DNA from: an uncultured Frankineae bacterium
Lineage (GTDB): Bacteria; Actinomycetota; Actinomycetes; Mycobacteriales; SCTD01
Direction of reading: 5' to 3'
Assembly: GCA_902805775.1 (NCBI GenBank)
Contig: CADCUB010000120.1
Location: forward strand, 1 to 64,000
DNA length: 64,000 bases
Shown piece by piece: positions 1 to 8,748 of this stretch. A program made the position numbers and the translations under genes. The notes beneath the pieces were generated by a model, which was not told the origin of the DNA, ran no database searches, and saw only the letters and a list, made by a program, of their open reading frames with translations. Position 1 is the stretch's first letter. Each line of letters opens with the position of its first letter.

Positions 1-128
1 ACCTCACGCAACAAGGGCGCATGCGCCCGGCTGCGCGCATCACCCAACACCTCCAAACGGGTCTCCACAGCATCCAGGGCAGCGACGTCGAACGACGCCC
101 CCCGCAACGCTGCCTGACCGACCGCCAC
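1..128 (-). CDS. DUF222/HNH endonuclease-like protein, N-terminal fragment
   Basis: An open minus-strand frame begins with GTG at 128 and runs off the left edge for 42 codons. It reads VAVGQAALRGASFDV and then a helical stretch with TRLEVLGDARSRAH. It is missing from the ORF track because it is unclosed. TTG, GGT, GAT and CGT codons are frequent here and rare in the neighbouring genes, which is the style of actinobacterial DUF222/HNH genes. A TAGGTT hexamer lies six bases before the GTG, and an in-frame TAG lies just upstream. The family call rests on codon style and a short N-terminus, so it is tentative. No HNH motif is inside the window. Confidence 0.42.
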   Translation of the reverse strand, partial: MAVGQAALRGASFDVAALDAVETRLEVLGDARSRAHAPLLRE

Positions 129-134
129 ACACCC

Positions 135-140
135 AACCTA
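135..140 (-). promoter_or_regulatory. Putative -10 box for a leaderless transcript (edge gene)
   Basis: TAGGTT on the minus strand sits exactly six bases upstream of the GTG at 128. The same arrangement recurs at several other genes in the window. No convincing -35 was identified. Confidence 0.35.
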
Positions 141-390
141 GAACCCACCACCGACAGAACCGCAGGACGAGAACGGTTGTGGACGAACGCTTTCGAGGAG
201 TGTCGGATGTCCTCGCCTCCTGGACACGTCGCCTGGTGATCCCGCGTCCCAGGACCACCGGTCCTGCCGTCCCGCCCGTCGCCAGACACCCGAACGGCCA
301 GAGCGCAAGCGGCCGTCCACACCCGCCGCCGCGTCCACAGCGCGCCTCCGCCGGTCCTGTGCGACGAACGCTCGGCGGCACCGTCGTCGC

Positions 391-1461
391 ATGAGCGCAT
401 CCGCCGTCGCCCGGCTGTCGAACCCGGGGGAGATCCTCGCCGTCCTGCCGTCGCTGTGCGGCTTCCGACCCGACGAGAGCCTCGTCGTGATGTCGCTGCG
501 CGGCCCGCGCAAGCGGCTCGGGCTGACGGCGCGGGTCGACCTGCCGCCCGAGGAGGGCGAGCCCGCCCTCGCCCGGGTCCTCGCCGACCGCCTGGCGGGC
601 GACGGCGCCCGCACCGTGGTGATCGCCGTCTACAGCGAGCACGGCAGGCGGCCCGGGCTGGTCGACGTCCTGCGCCAGGCCTGCGACAGCCGCGGGCTGG
701 CCGTGCAGGAGGCACTGCACGTGCAGGGCGCGCGGTGGACGTCCTACACGTGCTCGCAGCCGTGCTGCCCCGACACCGGCACCCCGGTCCCGGCGGCACC
801 GCCGGTCCTCGGGCTGGTGCAGGCCGAGCAGGTGGCGTCCGGTCGTGCCCAGCTGGCCTCCCGGCAGGAGCTGGTGCGCTCGCTCGCACCGCCGTCGCTG
901 CTGGCCGCCGCAGCGGCCGAGCAGCGGCTCGACCAGGCGGAGCAGCTGTGGCGGCAGACCCGGCTCGAGCAGGGCCTGGCCGCGTCGCGACGAGCGACGC
1001 TCGAGCACGCGCGGGCGCTGCTCGACCGGGTCGGCGCAGGCGCAGACGTGACGCCGCACGACGCGGCGCTGCTCGCCGTCGGCCTGTCCGACGTCGTCGC
1101 CCGCGACGAGCTCGCGACCCTCGTGCTGACCCGCGAGGACGAGCTGCTGTCGCTGCTGGTGCAGGTGGCGCGCCAGATCACACCGCCCCGGGACGCGGCC
1201 GTGTGCGCGCTGCTGGCGCTGACGGCCTACGCCAAGGGCGACGGCGCCACGGCCAACGTCGCGCTCGACCGCGCCCTTGCCGGCACCCCGGACCACTCCC
1301 TGTCGCTGCTGCTGCGGCAGTGGCTCGACGCGGGCCTGCCGCCGAAGGAGGTGCGCAGGCTGACCCGCGCGACCCAGCGCGAGCTGCGGGGGCGCGACGC
1401 CCCAGGCCTCGGCAGCGCCCGCCGGGAGGTCACGACGCCTGGCTCACCGAGCTCATGTTGA
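391..1461 (+). CDS. DUF4192 domain-containing protein
   Basis: A 356-residue actinobacterial protein of unknown function. The N-terminus carries the family signature around EILAVLPSLCGFRPDESLVV, followed by a cysteine-containing block, TSYTCSQPCCPDTGTP, near residues 116-131. The C-terminal half is Ala/Leu/Arg-rich and predicted helical. No signal peptide or membrane segment is seen, so it is probably cytoplasmic. The ATG follows directly after a long GC-rich upstream stretch without an obvious Shine-Dalgarno. Its last 32 bases overlap the convergent tldE gene. The family is recognised with good confidence but no biochemical role can be given. Confidence 0.9.
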   Translation: MSASAVARLSNPGEILAVLPSLCGFRPDESLVVMSLRGPRKRLGLTARVDLPPEEGEPALARVLADRLAGDGARTVVIAVYSEHGRRPGLVDVLRQACDSRGLAVQEALHVQGARWTSYTCSQPCCPDTGTPVPAAPPVLGLVQAEQVASGRAQLASRQELVRSLAPPSLLAAAAAEQRLDQAEQLWRQTRLEQGLAASRRATLEHARALLDRVGAGADVTPHDAALLAVGLSDVVARDELATLVLTREDELLSLLVQVARQITPPRDAAVCALLALTAYAKGDGATANVALDRALAGTPDHSLSLLLRQWLDAGLPPKEVRRLTRATQRELRGRDAPGLGSARREVTTPGSPSSC

Positions 1462-2791
1462 AGTCCGGGACGCGCAGCGTCGGCATCCGCACCCAGGTGA
1501 AGCCGTCGCTCCACTCCCTCGGCAGGGTCGGCACCGACTGCCCGACCTCGGTGAGCCGCCCCAGCAGGTCGATCGGGCTCTCGTTCCACCGGAAGTTGTT
1601 GACGGCCCCCACCACCTCGCCGTGCTCGACCAGGTAGACGCCGTCGCGCGTCAGACCCGTGAGCAGCAGGGTCTGCGGGTCGACCTCGCGGATGTACCAC
1701 AGGCAGGTCAGCAGCAGCCCCCGCTCGGTGCGAGCGATCATCTGCTCGGTGGACGCCGTCCCGCCGCCGTCGACCACCAGGCTGTGCACGTACGGCGTCA
1801 CCGGCTCACCGGCCGTGGCGGCCGACGCACGCGTGTGCACCAGCGCCTGCAGCGCGCCGTCCGCGATCCAGTCGGTGCGCTGCAGGGGCAGGCCGTTGTC
1901 GAACACGCTGCTCATCGAGGAGGACGCGCTGGCCAGCACGAACGGCGTCGTCCCCAGGGCCGGGTCGTGCGGGTCGGAGGTCATCCGCAGGCCGGCGGGA
2001 CCGAGGCGCTCGCCGAGCCGGGTGCCGCCACCGGGCTTGCTGAAGACCGTGCGGCCCTCGTGGGCGCTGCGCCCGGATGCGGTCCAGTACGCGTACGCCA
2101 TGAGGTCGGCGACCGCCGACGGGGGCAGGAGCGTCTCGTAGCGCCCGGCAGGCAGCTCGAGCTGGCGGGCGCCCCAGGACAGCCGCCGCCGGAGCTCGGC
2201 GTCGAGACCGGCCACCGTGACGTCGGACCAGTCGCGGGTGTGCTGCGCGACCCACGACGAGCCGCCGCTGCTCTTGCCCGTCACCTCGACGTACCCGGTC
2301 GGCTGCACGTGGCGCAGCCGCAGCCCCGTCGACGAGCCGAGCCACACGGTCGTCACGTCGTGCGAGGCGTAGCCGTAGAGCGACAGCCCCTCGCGGCGGG
2401 CGGCGCCGAACGCCTCGCCCAGGTCGCCGGCCAGTGCCGCGAAGACGTCGGGCGGCGTGTCGACCGGACCGTCGGCGAAGTCGGCCGCAGCCGGCCCCTC
2501 GACAAGCGGGTTGGCGTCCTCGGCGGGCTCGGCCTCGGCGGCGGCGCGCTCCGAGGCCCGCACCAGGTCCTCGAGCCGGTCGACCACCGTGGCGCTGCGG
2601 ACCCCCACCGACGAGCCGAGCACGCTGATCACGACGACGGAGCGCCCGCGCACCGCACCGTTGGTGGTCAGGGAGTTGCCGGCCCACCGCAGGTTGGCGC
2701 TGCTGCTCTCCTCGACCAGCACGATGCAGCCGTCCGCCCGGGACAGCGACAGCGCCTGCTCGACGACGTCACTGCCGCTGCGCGCGCTCAT
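1430..2791 (-). CDS. tldE: TldD/PmbA family metallopeptidase-like protein (TldE)
   Basis: A 453-residue partner of TldD. In the known TldD/TldE heterodimer, TldD holds the catalytic metal site and TldE lacks it; consistent with this, no HExxxH motif is seen here. The start MSARSGSDVVEQALSLS was chosen because its ATG overlaps the tldD stop as ATGA (stop at 2788-2790). The 629-residue ORF in the track extends upstream only through tldD in another frame. The complex degrades unfolded or modified peptides in the cytoplasm in studied bacteria; the substrate here is unknown. The 3' end overlaps the convergent DUF4192 gene by 32 bases. Confidence 0.9.
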   Translation of the reverse strand: MSARSGSDVVEQALSLSRADGCIVLVEESSSANLRWAGNSLTTNGAVRGRSVVVISVLGSSVGVRSATVVDRLEDLVRASERAAAEAEPAEDANPLVEGPAAADFADGPVDTPPDVFAALAGDLGEAFGAARREGLSLYGYASHDVTTVWLGSSTGLRLRHVQPTGYVEVTGKSSGGSSWVAQHTRDWSDVTVAGLDAELRRRLSWGARQLELPAGRYETLLPPSAVADLMAYAYWTASGRSAHEGRTVFSKPGGGTRLGERLGPAGLRMTSDPHDPALGTTPFVLASASSSMSSVFDNGLPLQRTDWIADGALQALVHTRASAATAGEPVTPYVHSLVVDGGGTASTEQMIARTERGLLLTCLWYIREVDPQTLLLTGLTRDGVYLVEHGEVVGAVNNFRWNESPIDLLGRLTEVGQSVPTLPREWSDGFTWVRMPTLRVPDFNMSSVSQAS

Positions 2792-4308
2792 CGGCCACCC
2801 TCCTGCGCGGTGTTGAGCACGGAGACGGAGCGGAACAGGGTGGTGGGGCAGCCGTGAGACACCGCCGCGATCTGGCTGGGCTGCGCCTTGCCGCAGTTGA
2901 AGGCGCCGCCGAGCTGGTAGGTCTGCGGGCCGCCGACCGCCTCCAGCGATCCCCAGAAGTCGGTGGTCGTGGCCTGGTAGGCGACGTCGCGCAGCTGCCC
3001 GACGAGCCGGCCGTCCCGGATCTCGTAGAAGCGCTGCCCGGTGAACTGGAAGTTGTAGCGCTGCATGTCGATCGACCAGCTCTTGTCGCCGACGACGTAG
3101 ATGCCGCGCTCGACGCGCCCGATCAGGTCGTCGGTCGACGGCCCGTCGGGTGCCGGCGTGAGCGAGACGTTGGCCATGCGCTGCACCGGCACGTGCGACG
3201 GCGCGTCGGCGAAGGCGCAGCCGTTGCTGCGCGCGGTGCCCAGGGCAGCGGCGTTCTGGCGCGCCATGCGGCGGTCGAGCTGGTAGCCGACCAGGACCCC
3301 GTCGCGGACGATGTCCCACTCCTGGGTCTGCACGCCCTCGTCGTCCCAGCCGATCGTGGCCAGGCCGTGCGGCGTGGTGCGGTCACCGGTCACCTGCATG
3401 ACCGGCGAGCCGTACTGCAGGGTGCCGAGCCGGTCGAGCGTGGCGAAGGAGGTCCCGGCGTACGCCGCCTCGTAGCCCAGCGCCCGGTCCAGCTCGGTGG
3501 CGTGCCCGATCGACTCGTGGATGGTGAGCCACAGGTTCGAGGGGTCGATGACGAGGTCGTAGCGGCCCGGCTCGACCGAGGGCGCGTGCGCCTTCTCGGC
3601 GAGCAGCTCGGGCAGCTGCGCGAGCTCGCCGTCCCAGTCGTACAGGTCGCCGACGAGGTACTCCCAGCCGCGCCCGGCCGGCAGCGCGAGGGTGCGCATG
3701 GTCTCGAAGCCGCCGCCGGGATCGACCCGGGTGGCGGTCACCCGCGGCTGCACGCGCACACGCTGCTGCGTCGTCGTGGTGCCGGCCGAGTCGGCGTAGA
3801 ACTTGCCCTCGAGCGCCTGCAGCAGGCTGACGTCGACGTGGTCGACGTCGTCGCTGGCCAGCAGCCGCTGCGACCAGTCCGCGAACAGCGCCACCTTCTC
3901 CGCCGGGTCGACCGCGAAGGGGTCGACGTCGTACGCCGACACCCACGAGACGTCGGCGTAGACCGGTTCGTCGGCCAGCTCGACCGGCTCGGCGTTCAAC
4001 GGCCGAGAGGCGCGGGCCACCTCCACCGCCGAGCGCGCCAGGCGCGCGGCCTCGTCGACGGTCACGTCGGGCCCGCTGGTGAAGCCCCACGTGCCGTCGG
4101 CCACGACGCGCACCGCGATGCCCACGCTCACGTCGTCCCCGAGCCGCTCCAGGCGCCCGTTGCGCAGGGCCAGGTCCTGACCGCGCAGCCGCTCGATGCG
4201 CACGTCGGCGTGCGAGGCGCCGGCCTCGGCAGCGGCGGTCAGGGCCGCATCCGCGCACGCGCGCAGGGGCAGGGACAGCAGCTCGGGATCGATCGGGTGC
4301 ACGGCCAC
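2788..4308 (-). CDS. tldD: TldD family zinc metallopeptidase
   Basis: A 506-residue peptidase whose metal site is visible as HESIGHATELDRALG (HExxxH), with a probable third ligand in NCGKAQPSQ near the C-terminus. In known systems TldD pairs with TldE to cleave small or unstructured peptides, including peptide antibiotic precursors and antitoxins. The start is GTG at 4308. A TAGGGT hexamer lies six bases upstream, so the transcript may be leaderless. An inverted repeat abuts that hexamer. tldD and tldE are coupled by ATGA, so a 1:1 complex is likely. Confidence 0.93.
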   Translation of the reverse strand: MAVHPIDPELLSLPLRACADAALTAAAEAGASHADVRIERLRGQDLALRNGRLERLGDDVSVGIAVRVVADGTWGFTSGPDVTVDEAARLARSAVEVARASRPLNAEPVELADEPVYADVSWVSAYDVDPFAVDPAEKVALFADWSQRLLASDDVDHVDVSLLQALEGKFYADSAGTTTTQQRVRVQPRVTATRVDPGGGFETMRTLALPAGRGWEYLVGDLYDWDGELAQLPELLAEKAHAPSVEPGRYDLVIDPSNLWLTIHESIGHATELDRALGYEAAYAGTSFATLDRLGTLQYGSPVMQVTGDRTTPHGLATIGWDDEGVQTQEWDIVRDGVLVGYQLDRRMARQNAAALGTARSNGCAFADAPSHVPVQRMANVSLTPAPDGPSTDDLIGRVERGIYVVGDKSWSIDMQRYNFQFTGQRFYEIRDGRLVGQLRDVAYQATTTDFWGSLEAVGGPQTYQLGGAFNCGKAQPSQIAAVSHGCPTTLFRSVSVLNTAQEGGR

Positions 4309-4314
4309 CGCGTC

Positions 4315-4320
4315 ACCCTA
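4315..4320 (-). promoter_or_regulatory. -10 hexamer of tldD
   Basis: TAGGGT on the minus strand, six bases from the GTG start of tldD. It is directly adjacent to the palindrome at 4321-4339. No TTGACA-like -35 was seen at the expected distance, where the palindrome lies. Confidence 0.5.
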
Positions 4321-4339
4321 AGCACTCCTCGCGAGTGCT
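4321..4339. promoter_or_regulatory. AGCACTC-N5-GAGTGCT inverted repeat at the tldD promoter
   Basis: A perfect 7-bp inverted repeat with a 5-base spacer abuts the tldD -10 box and covers the spacer and -35 region, where a repressor would block transcription. The half-sites resemble those of the CIRCE operator (GCACTC/GAGTGC), but CIRCE has a 9-base spacer, so HrcA is not claimed. Confidence 0.45.
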
Positions 4340-4354
4340 CCCGGCCGGACAGGC

Positions 4355-4387
4355 GGACAGCCCGGTCGCGGTGCGACCGGGCTGTCC
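4355..4387. repeat. 15-bp perfect hairpin with a 3-base loop in the tldD/oxidoreductase intergenic region
   Basis: GGACAGCCCGGTCGC and its exact reverse complement flank the loop GGT. The structure lies between two divergent genes, so it is in the upstream region of both rather than behind a gene, and no T-tract follows on either strand. It is therefore not a typical terminator; an operator or 5'-UTR hairpin of the plus-strand gene is possible. Confidence 0.6.
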
Positions 4388-4569
4388 TGGAGCAGGGTCG
4401 GCGCGCGTACGGCACCGCGGCCCTGCCTCGTGCCGGCGCGTCGGAGGTCAGGGGCGAGCGGCCCGCCGACGAGCGCCCCGACTGTCCTCCCCAGCAGGGA
4501 CGGCTGTCAACGGGTCACCACTGGGGTTCCACGTGCCATGGTGAGCCTCCCTCGTCCCCGGGAGACCGC

Positions 4570-6051
4570 ATGGCCATCGCACCGCACCCGACCGACCACC
4601 CGCCCCGCGAGCTGACGCTGGTCGAGCCCGACGTCGTGGTGCTGGGAGCCGGCCCCACCGGCGAGAACGTCGCCGACTACGCCGTGCGCGGGGGGCTCAC
4701 GGCGGTGGTCGTGGAACCCGAGCTCGTCGGCGGCGAGTGCTCCTACTGGGCGTGCATCCCGAGCAAGGCGATGCTCCGGCCGGTGCAGGCGCTGGCCGCC
4801 GCCCGCGCGGTCGCAGGAGCGAGCTCGGCCGTCACCGGCGAGCTCGACGCCGCAGCGGTCCTCGCCCGGCGCGACACCTTCACCGCGGGCTGGCAGGACA
4901 CCGGGCAGGTCGGCTGGCTGGAGCGCACCGGCATCCCGCTCGTGCGCGGTGCCGGCCGGCTGACCGGGGTGCGGCAGGTCGAGGTCACCGGCATCGACGG
5001 CGACAGCGTCACGCTGACCGCCCGCCACGCGGTCGTCGTCTGCACCGGCACCGAGGCGGCGCTGCCACCGGTCGACGGGCTCGCCGAGGCCCGCCCCTGG
5101 ACGAGTCGCGACGCGACCAGCGCCTCGACGGTCCCCGGCCGGCTGGCAGTGCTCGGCGGCGGCGTCGTCGGCGTCGAGATGGCGACCGCCTGGTCGGCCC
5201 TGGGCTCGCAGGTGGTCCTGCTGCAGCGAGGGCCGTCCCTGCTGCCGTCGTACGAGCCGCAGGCCTCCGAGCTCGTCACCCGGTCGCTGCGCGAGCGCGG
5301 GATCGAGGTCCGCACCTCGGTGACGGCCTCCGCGGTCCGGCGGGAGCAGGGCGGCGTCGTGGTCACCGTCGACGGCGAGGAGCTGGTGGCCGACGAGCTG
5401 CTGGTCGCCGTCGGCCGCAGCCCGCGCACCGCCGACCTCGGCCTGGACAGCATCGGGCTCGCCCCCGGCGAGCCGCTCGCCACCGACGACACGATGCTCG
5501 TGACCGGCATCGACGGCGGGTGGCTGTACGCCGCCGGTGACGTCACCGGCCGGGTCCTGCTCACCCACCAGGGCAAGTACCAGGGCCGGGCCTGCGGTCA
5601 GGTCATCGCGGCGCGGGCCCGCGGCGAGCAGGCCTCGCCTCCCGCCTGGAGCCGCTTCACGGCGAGCGCCGACGACGCCGCCGTGCCGCAGGTCGTGTTC
5701 ACCGACCCCCAGATCGCGAGCGTCGGCTTGACCGAGGCCGCTGCGCGGGCGCGCGGGCTGGAGGTGTGGACGGCCGAGCACGACCTCGCCCAGATCGCCG
5801 GCGCGGCGCTGGCCTCCGACAGCGCCACCGGGTGGGCCAAGCTGGTCGTCGACGCGCAGCGGCAGGTCGTCGTGGGCGCGACCTTCGTCGGTCCCGACGT
5901 CGCCGAGCTGCTCCACTCCGCGACGATCGCGGTCGTGGGCGAGGTGCCGCTGGACCGGCTCTGGCACGCGGTCCCGGCCTTCCCCACCCTGTCGGAGGTG
6001 TGGCTGCGGCTGCTGGAGCACCTGGTGGGCCGGCTGGGCTGGGACGTCTGA
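4570..6051 (+). CDS. FAD-dependent pyridine nucleotide-disulfide oxidoreductase (dihydrolipoamide dehydrogenase-like)
   Basis: A 493-residue class I flavoprotein disulfide reductase. The N-terminal FAD site is [16 protein letters not shown], the redox disulfide is [13 protein letters not shown] (C-x4-C), a central NAD(P) site is [14 protein letters not shown], and a second FAD motif is LYAAGDVTG. The dimerisation domain ends in [16 protein letters not shown]. At the position of the usual His of the His-Glu pair (HPTxxE) there is Phe, so classical dihydrolipoamide or mercuric reductase activity is uncertain. The start [10 protein letters not shown] was chosen over the 1065-residue ORF, whose extension is antisense to tldD. 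The substrate is unknown. Confidence 0.85.
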   Translation: MAIAPHPTDHPPRELTLVEPDVVVLGAGPTGENVADYAVRGGLTAVVVEPELVGGECSYWACIPSKAMLRPVQALAAARAVAGASSAVTGELDAAAVLARRDTFTAGWQDTGQVGWLERTGIPLVRGAGRLTGVRQVEVTGIDGDSVTLTARHAVVVCTGTEAALPPVDGLAEARPWTSRDATSASTVPGRLAVLGGGVVGVEMATAWSALGSQVVLLQRGPSLLPSYEPQASELVTRSLRERGIEVRTSVTASAVRREQGGVVVTVDGEELVADELLVAVGRSPRTADLGLDSIGLAPGEPLATDDTMLVTGIDGGWLYAAGDVTGRVLLTHQGKYQGRACGQVIAARARGEQASPPAWSRFTASADDAAVPQVVFTDPQIASVGLTEAAARARGLEVWTAEHDLAQIAGAALASDSATGWAKLVVDAQRQVVVGATFVGPDVAELLHSATIAVVGEVPLDRLWHAVPAFPTLSEVWLRLLEHLVGRLGWDV

Positions 6052-6087
6052 GACCGGGGGCGCCGCCGCCGCTGCGCCGGCCTTCGG

Positions 6088-6093
6088 CAGACT
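6088..6093 (+). promoter_or_regulatory. Putative -10 (CAGACT) before amylosucrase
   Basis: CAGACT ends seven bases before the GTG start of the amylosucrase gene, matching the leaderless spacing seen elsewhere in the window. The hexamer is a weak match to TANNNT. Confidence 0.3.
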
Positions 6094-6100
6094 CCTGGCC

Positions 6101-8023
6101 GTGATCTCCTCCGCCCTCCCCGCGCCGGTCGTCGAGGCCGCCACCCGCGCGCTCGCCGGCGAGCCCGAGCACGACCGGACCCTCGTGCTCGCGCGGCTGC
6201 GCCGCTGCTGGCCCGACCTGGTCGCCGGGCTCGACGAGGCGTACGGCGAGGCGGCCGCGGAGCTCGCCGCCCGCGTCGCCGAGGTCGCCGTGGCGGCCTT
6301 CCTCGCCCGTCCCCCGGCGCTGCGGCTGCTCGACCTGCGCCGGCTCGTCGAGCCCGACTGGTTCCAGTCCCCGCGGATGCTGGGCTACGCCTGCTACGCC
6401 GAGCGCTTCGGCGGCGACCTGCGCGGGGTCGCCGAGCGCGTCCCGTACCTCGCGGAGCTCGGGGTGACCTACCTGCACCTCATGCCCCTGCTGCAGCCAA
6501 GGCCGCGCCCGAACGACGGCGGCTACGCCGTCATGGACTACCGCGCCGTCCGCCCCGACCTCGGGACGATGGACGACCTGGCCGCGCTGGCGGCCGTGCT
6601 GCGGGACAACGGCATCTCCCTCACGCTCGACCTCGTCCTCAACCACGTCGCCGCAGAGCACGAGTGGGCCCGGCGGGCGCGCGCGGGAGAGGCGCGCTAC
6701 CGGGCGTACTTCCACATCCACGCCGACCGCAGCGTCCCGGACGCGTACGAGCGGACCCTGCCCGAGGTGTTCCCCGACTTCGCCCCCGGCAGCTTCAGCT
6801 GGGACGACGCGCTGCAGGCCTGGGTGTGGACCACCTTCAACTCCTGGCAGTGGGACCTGGCGTGGGACAACCCCGACGTCTTCGCCGAGTTCGCGGAGAT
6901 CATCTGCTTCCTGGCCAACCAGGGCGTCGAGTGCCTCCGCCTGGACGCCATCGCGTTCATCTGGAAGCGGATGGGCACCGACTGCCAGAACCAGCCGGAG
7001 GTGCACGCGGTGACGCGCGCGCTGAGGGCCGTCGCGCGCATCGCCGCGCCCGCGCTGGTCTTCAAGGCCGAGGCGATCGTCGGGCCGCCGCAGCTCGTCC
7101 CCTACCTCGGCGTCGGCCGGTACGTCGGCAAGGTCAGCGACCTCGCCTACCACAACAGCCTCATGGTGCAGGTGTGGTCGTCGCTGGCCGCGCGCGACGC
7201 ACGGCTCGCCACGGCGGCCCTGCGCCGTTTCCCGGAGAAGCCCGCCACGACCGCGTGGGCGACGTACGTGCGGGGCCACGACGACATCGGCTGGGCGATC
7301 GACGACGCGGACGCCGCCGCCGTCGGCTGGGACGGCTGGTCGCACCGGGCCTTCCTGTCGGACTTCTACAGCGGCCGGTTCGACGGCAGCTTCGCGCGCG
7401 GCCTGGTCTTCCAGGAGAACGAGGCCACCGGTGACCGGCGCATCAGCGGCAGCGCCGCGTCACTGGCCGGGCTCGAGGCGGCCCGTACGCCCGACGAGCG
7501 GGCGGTGGCGGTGCGGCGGGTGCTGCTCGCCCACACGGTCGTCCTGGGCTTCGGCGGCATCCCGGTGCTCTGGTCCGGCGACGAGCTGGCGGCGCTGAAC
7601 GACCCGTCCTGGGACGACGACCCGGCGCACGCCGACGACAACCGCTGGGTGCACCGACCGCGGATGGACTGGGCCGCCGCCGGGCGCCGGCACGTCGCCG
7701 GCACGGTCGAGCACGAGGTGTGGACCGGGCTGCAGGCGCGGGCGCGGGTGCGGGCGACGCTTCCGGCGCTGCACGCCGCCGTCGAGCCCGAGCTCCTGGA
7801 CGCCCTCAACGGCGCCGTGCTGGCCTGGGTGCGGCGCGCGCCCGAGCAGACGCTGGTGGCCCTGCACAACATGAGCGACAGCTGGCAGATCTGGCCCCGC
7901 GCGGCTGTGCCGCTGCCCGACCCGCTGCGCGACGCCCTGTCGGGCGACGAGCTGGCGCCGGGCGACCTGGTGCTCGCGCCGTACGCGTGCCGGTGGCTGG
8001 TGCGGGACGCCCGGGAGGGCTGA
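6101..8023 (+). CDS. Amylosucrase (GH13 family)
   Basis: A 640-residue GH13 enzyme resembling amylosucrase, which cleaves sucrose and transfers the glucosyl unit to an alpha-1,4-glucan. An N-terminal helical domain of about 90 residues precedes [21 protein letters not shown]13 regions are clear: LDLVLNHVA (region I), CLRLDAIAF (nucleophile Asp), VFKAEAIVG (acid/base Glu) and [10 protein letters not shown] (third Asp). No signal peptide is present, so it is probably intracellular. The start is GTG at 6101. Related sucrose hydrolases share the fold, so transfer versus hydrolysis is not settled. No sucrose transporter or other glucan gene adjoins it. Confidence 0.88.
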   Translation: MISSALPAPVVEAATRALAGEPEHDRTLVLARLRRCWPDLVAGLDEAYGEAAAELAARVAEVAVAAFLARPPALRLLDLRRLVEPDWFQSPRMLGYACYAERFGGDLRGVAERVPYLAELGVTYLHLMPLLQPRPRPNDGGYAVMDYRAVRPDLGTMDDLAALAAVLRDNGISLTLDLVLNHVAAEHEWARRARAGEARYRAYFHIHADRSVPDAYERTLPEVFPDFAPGSFSWDDALQAWVWTTFNSWQWDLAWDNPDVFAEFAEIICFLANQGVECLRLDAIAFIWKRMGTDCQNQPEVHAVTRALRAVARIAAPALVFKAEAIVGPPQLVPYLGVGRYVGKVSDLAYHNSLMVQVWSSLAARDARLATAALRRFPEKPATTAWATYVRGHDDIGWAIDDADAAAVGWDGWSHRAFLSDFYSGRFDGSFARGLVFQENEATGDRRISGSAASLAGLEAARTPDERAVAVRRVLLAHTVVLGFGGIPVLWSGDELAALNDPSWDDDPAHADDNRWVHRPRMDWAAAGRRHVAGTVEHEVWTGLQARARVRATLPALHAAVEPELLDALNGAVLAWVRRAPEQTLVALHNMSDSWQIWPRAAVPLPDPLRDALSGDELAPGDLVLAPYACRWLVRDAREG

Positions 8024-8178
8024 GGTCCTGCGGGTGCGAACGCTCGAGCGCATCGCGGGCTTCCCGGCGCCGGCCGTCTCCAGCGTCACAGCTCCCGACC
8101 GGAACGCCGTCCGGCGGCAGGCGTTGCACCAGGAGCGGGCAGCTCGCCGGCCCGCGGACGACACGAGGAGTGCTTGCG

Positions 8179-8433
8179 ATGACGACCACGACCCAGCCCG
8201 CCACCGACTCCACCACGACGACCTCCACTGCCGCGCCGCTCACCGCGGCCGACCGCTGTGACCGCTGCGGCGCACAGGCCTACGTCCGGGCGACCCTGCC
8301 CGGCGGCACCGACCTGCTGTTCTGCGGGCACCACGGCAACGCCCACCGCCCGTCGCTGCTCGTCGCCGGTGCCTCGATCTCCGACGAGACCGACAAGCTG
8401 CTCGTCGCCCGCGAGTCCGGCTTCGGCGGCTGA
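8179..8433 (+). CDS. DUF7455 small zinc-ribbon-like protein
   Basis: An 84-residue protein. After a Thr/Ser-rich N-terminus it reads LTAADRCDRCGAQAYVR and then LLFCGHHGN, giving a CxxC...CxxH metal-binding pattern. This core is widespread in actinobacteria and its function is unknown. The start MTTTTQPATD was chosen over the 237-residue ORF because GAGGAG lies at a proper distance upstream and the conserved core starts soon after it. The 155-base gap before it holds no recognisable element besides this ribosome binding site. Confidence 0.85.
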   Translation: MTTTTQPATDSTTTTSTAAPLTAADRCDRCGAQAYVRATLPGGTDLLFCGHHGNAHRPSLLVAGASISDETDKLLVARESGFGG

Positions 8434-8506
8434 CCGCCCCGCACGTCCGAGAGCCCGTCCTGCAGGTGCAGGGCGGGCTCTCGCCGTGTCTGCAGCCGTC
8501 CGCGGC

Positions 8507-8719
8507 TCAGCCGCAGCAGCCCCCTCCGCAGCAGCCGCCGCCGGCGGCGGCCGGAGCGGGCGCGGCAGCTCCGCCGCCCACGGCGACGGGCGTGAAGACC
8601 CGGGTCGTCTCGAGGTGCCCTGACGGGCAGGAGGTCGGCACGTCGGGGTACTCGTGCAGCCCCCGCCGTACCTCGAACAGGGCGTCGCAGGTGCGGCAGC
8701 GGTAGTCGTACGCAGGCAT
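8507..8719 (-). CDS. FmdB family zinc-ribbon protein
   Basis: A 70-residue protein beginning MPAYDYRCRTCDALFEV, the FmdB/CxxC_CXXC-type zinc ribbon, with a second cysteine in VPTSCPSGH. The C-terminus is Gly/Ala-rich and ends in GGGCCGGGCCG, adding two cysteine pairs, as is common in this family. FmdB proteins were proposed as regulators of formamidase genes, but their general role is uncertain. The ATG at 8719 is preferred over the upstream start in the track because the family begins at MPxYxYxC and TACCCT lies six bases upstream. Confidence 0.85.
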   Translation of the reverse strand: MPAYDYRCRTCDALFEVRRGLHEYPDVPTSCPSGHLETTRVFTPVAVGGGAAAPAPAAAGGGCCGGGCCG

Positions 8720-8725
8720 GACGCC

Positions 8726-8731
8726 AGGGTA
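8726..8731 (-). promoter_or_regulatory. -10 hexamer of the fmdB-like gene
   Basis: TACCCT on the minus strand, six bases from the ATG at 8719. It supports leaderless transcription from that start. Confidence 0.45.
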
Positions 8732-8748
8732 GGCGGGCGCCACCGCCG

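Noticed and set aside
180-200. CGAA-N4-TTCG near the left edge as a LexA (SOS) box
   Set aside because: The actinobacterial SOS box is CGAAC-N4-GTTCG; the spacing and the inner bases do not match.
4321-4339. Calling this inverted repeat a CIRCE/HrcA operator
   Set aside because: The spacer is 5 bases, not 9, and the outer TTA/TAA bases of the consensus are not both present; no chaperone gene follows.
2854-4569. Upstream part of the 1065-residue plus-strand ORF (2854..6051)
   Set aside because: It is antisense to tldD, has Arg/Gly/Val-rich composition and no domain. The real gene starts at 4570, where the FAD-binding fold begins.
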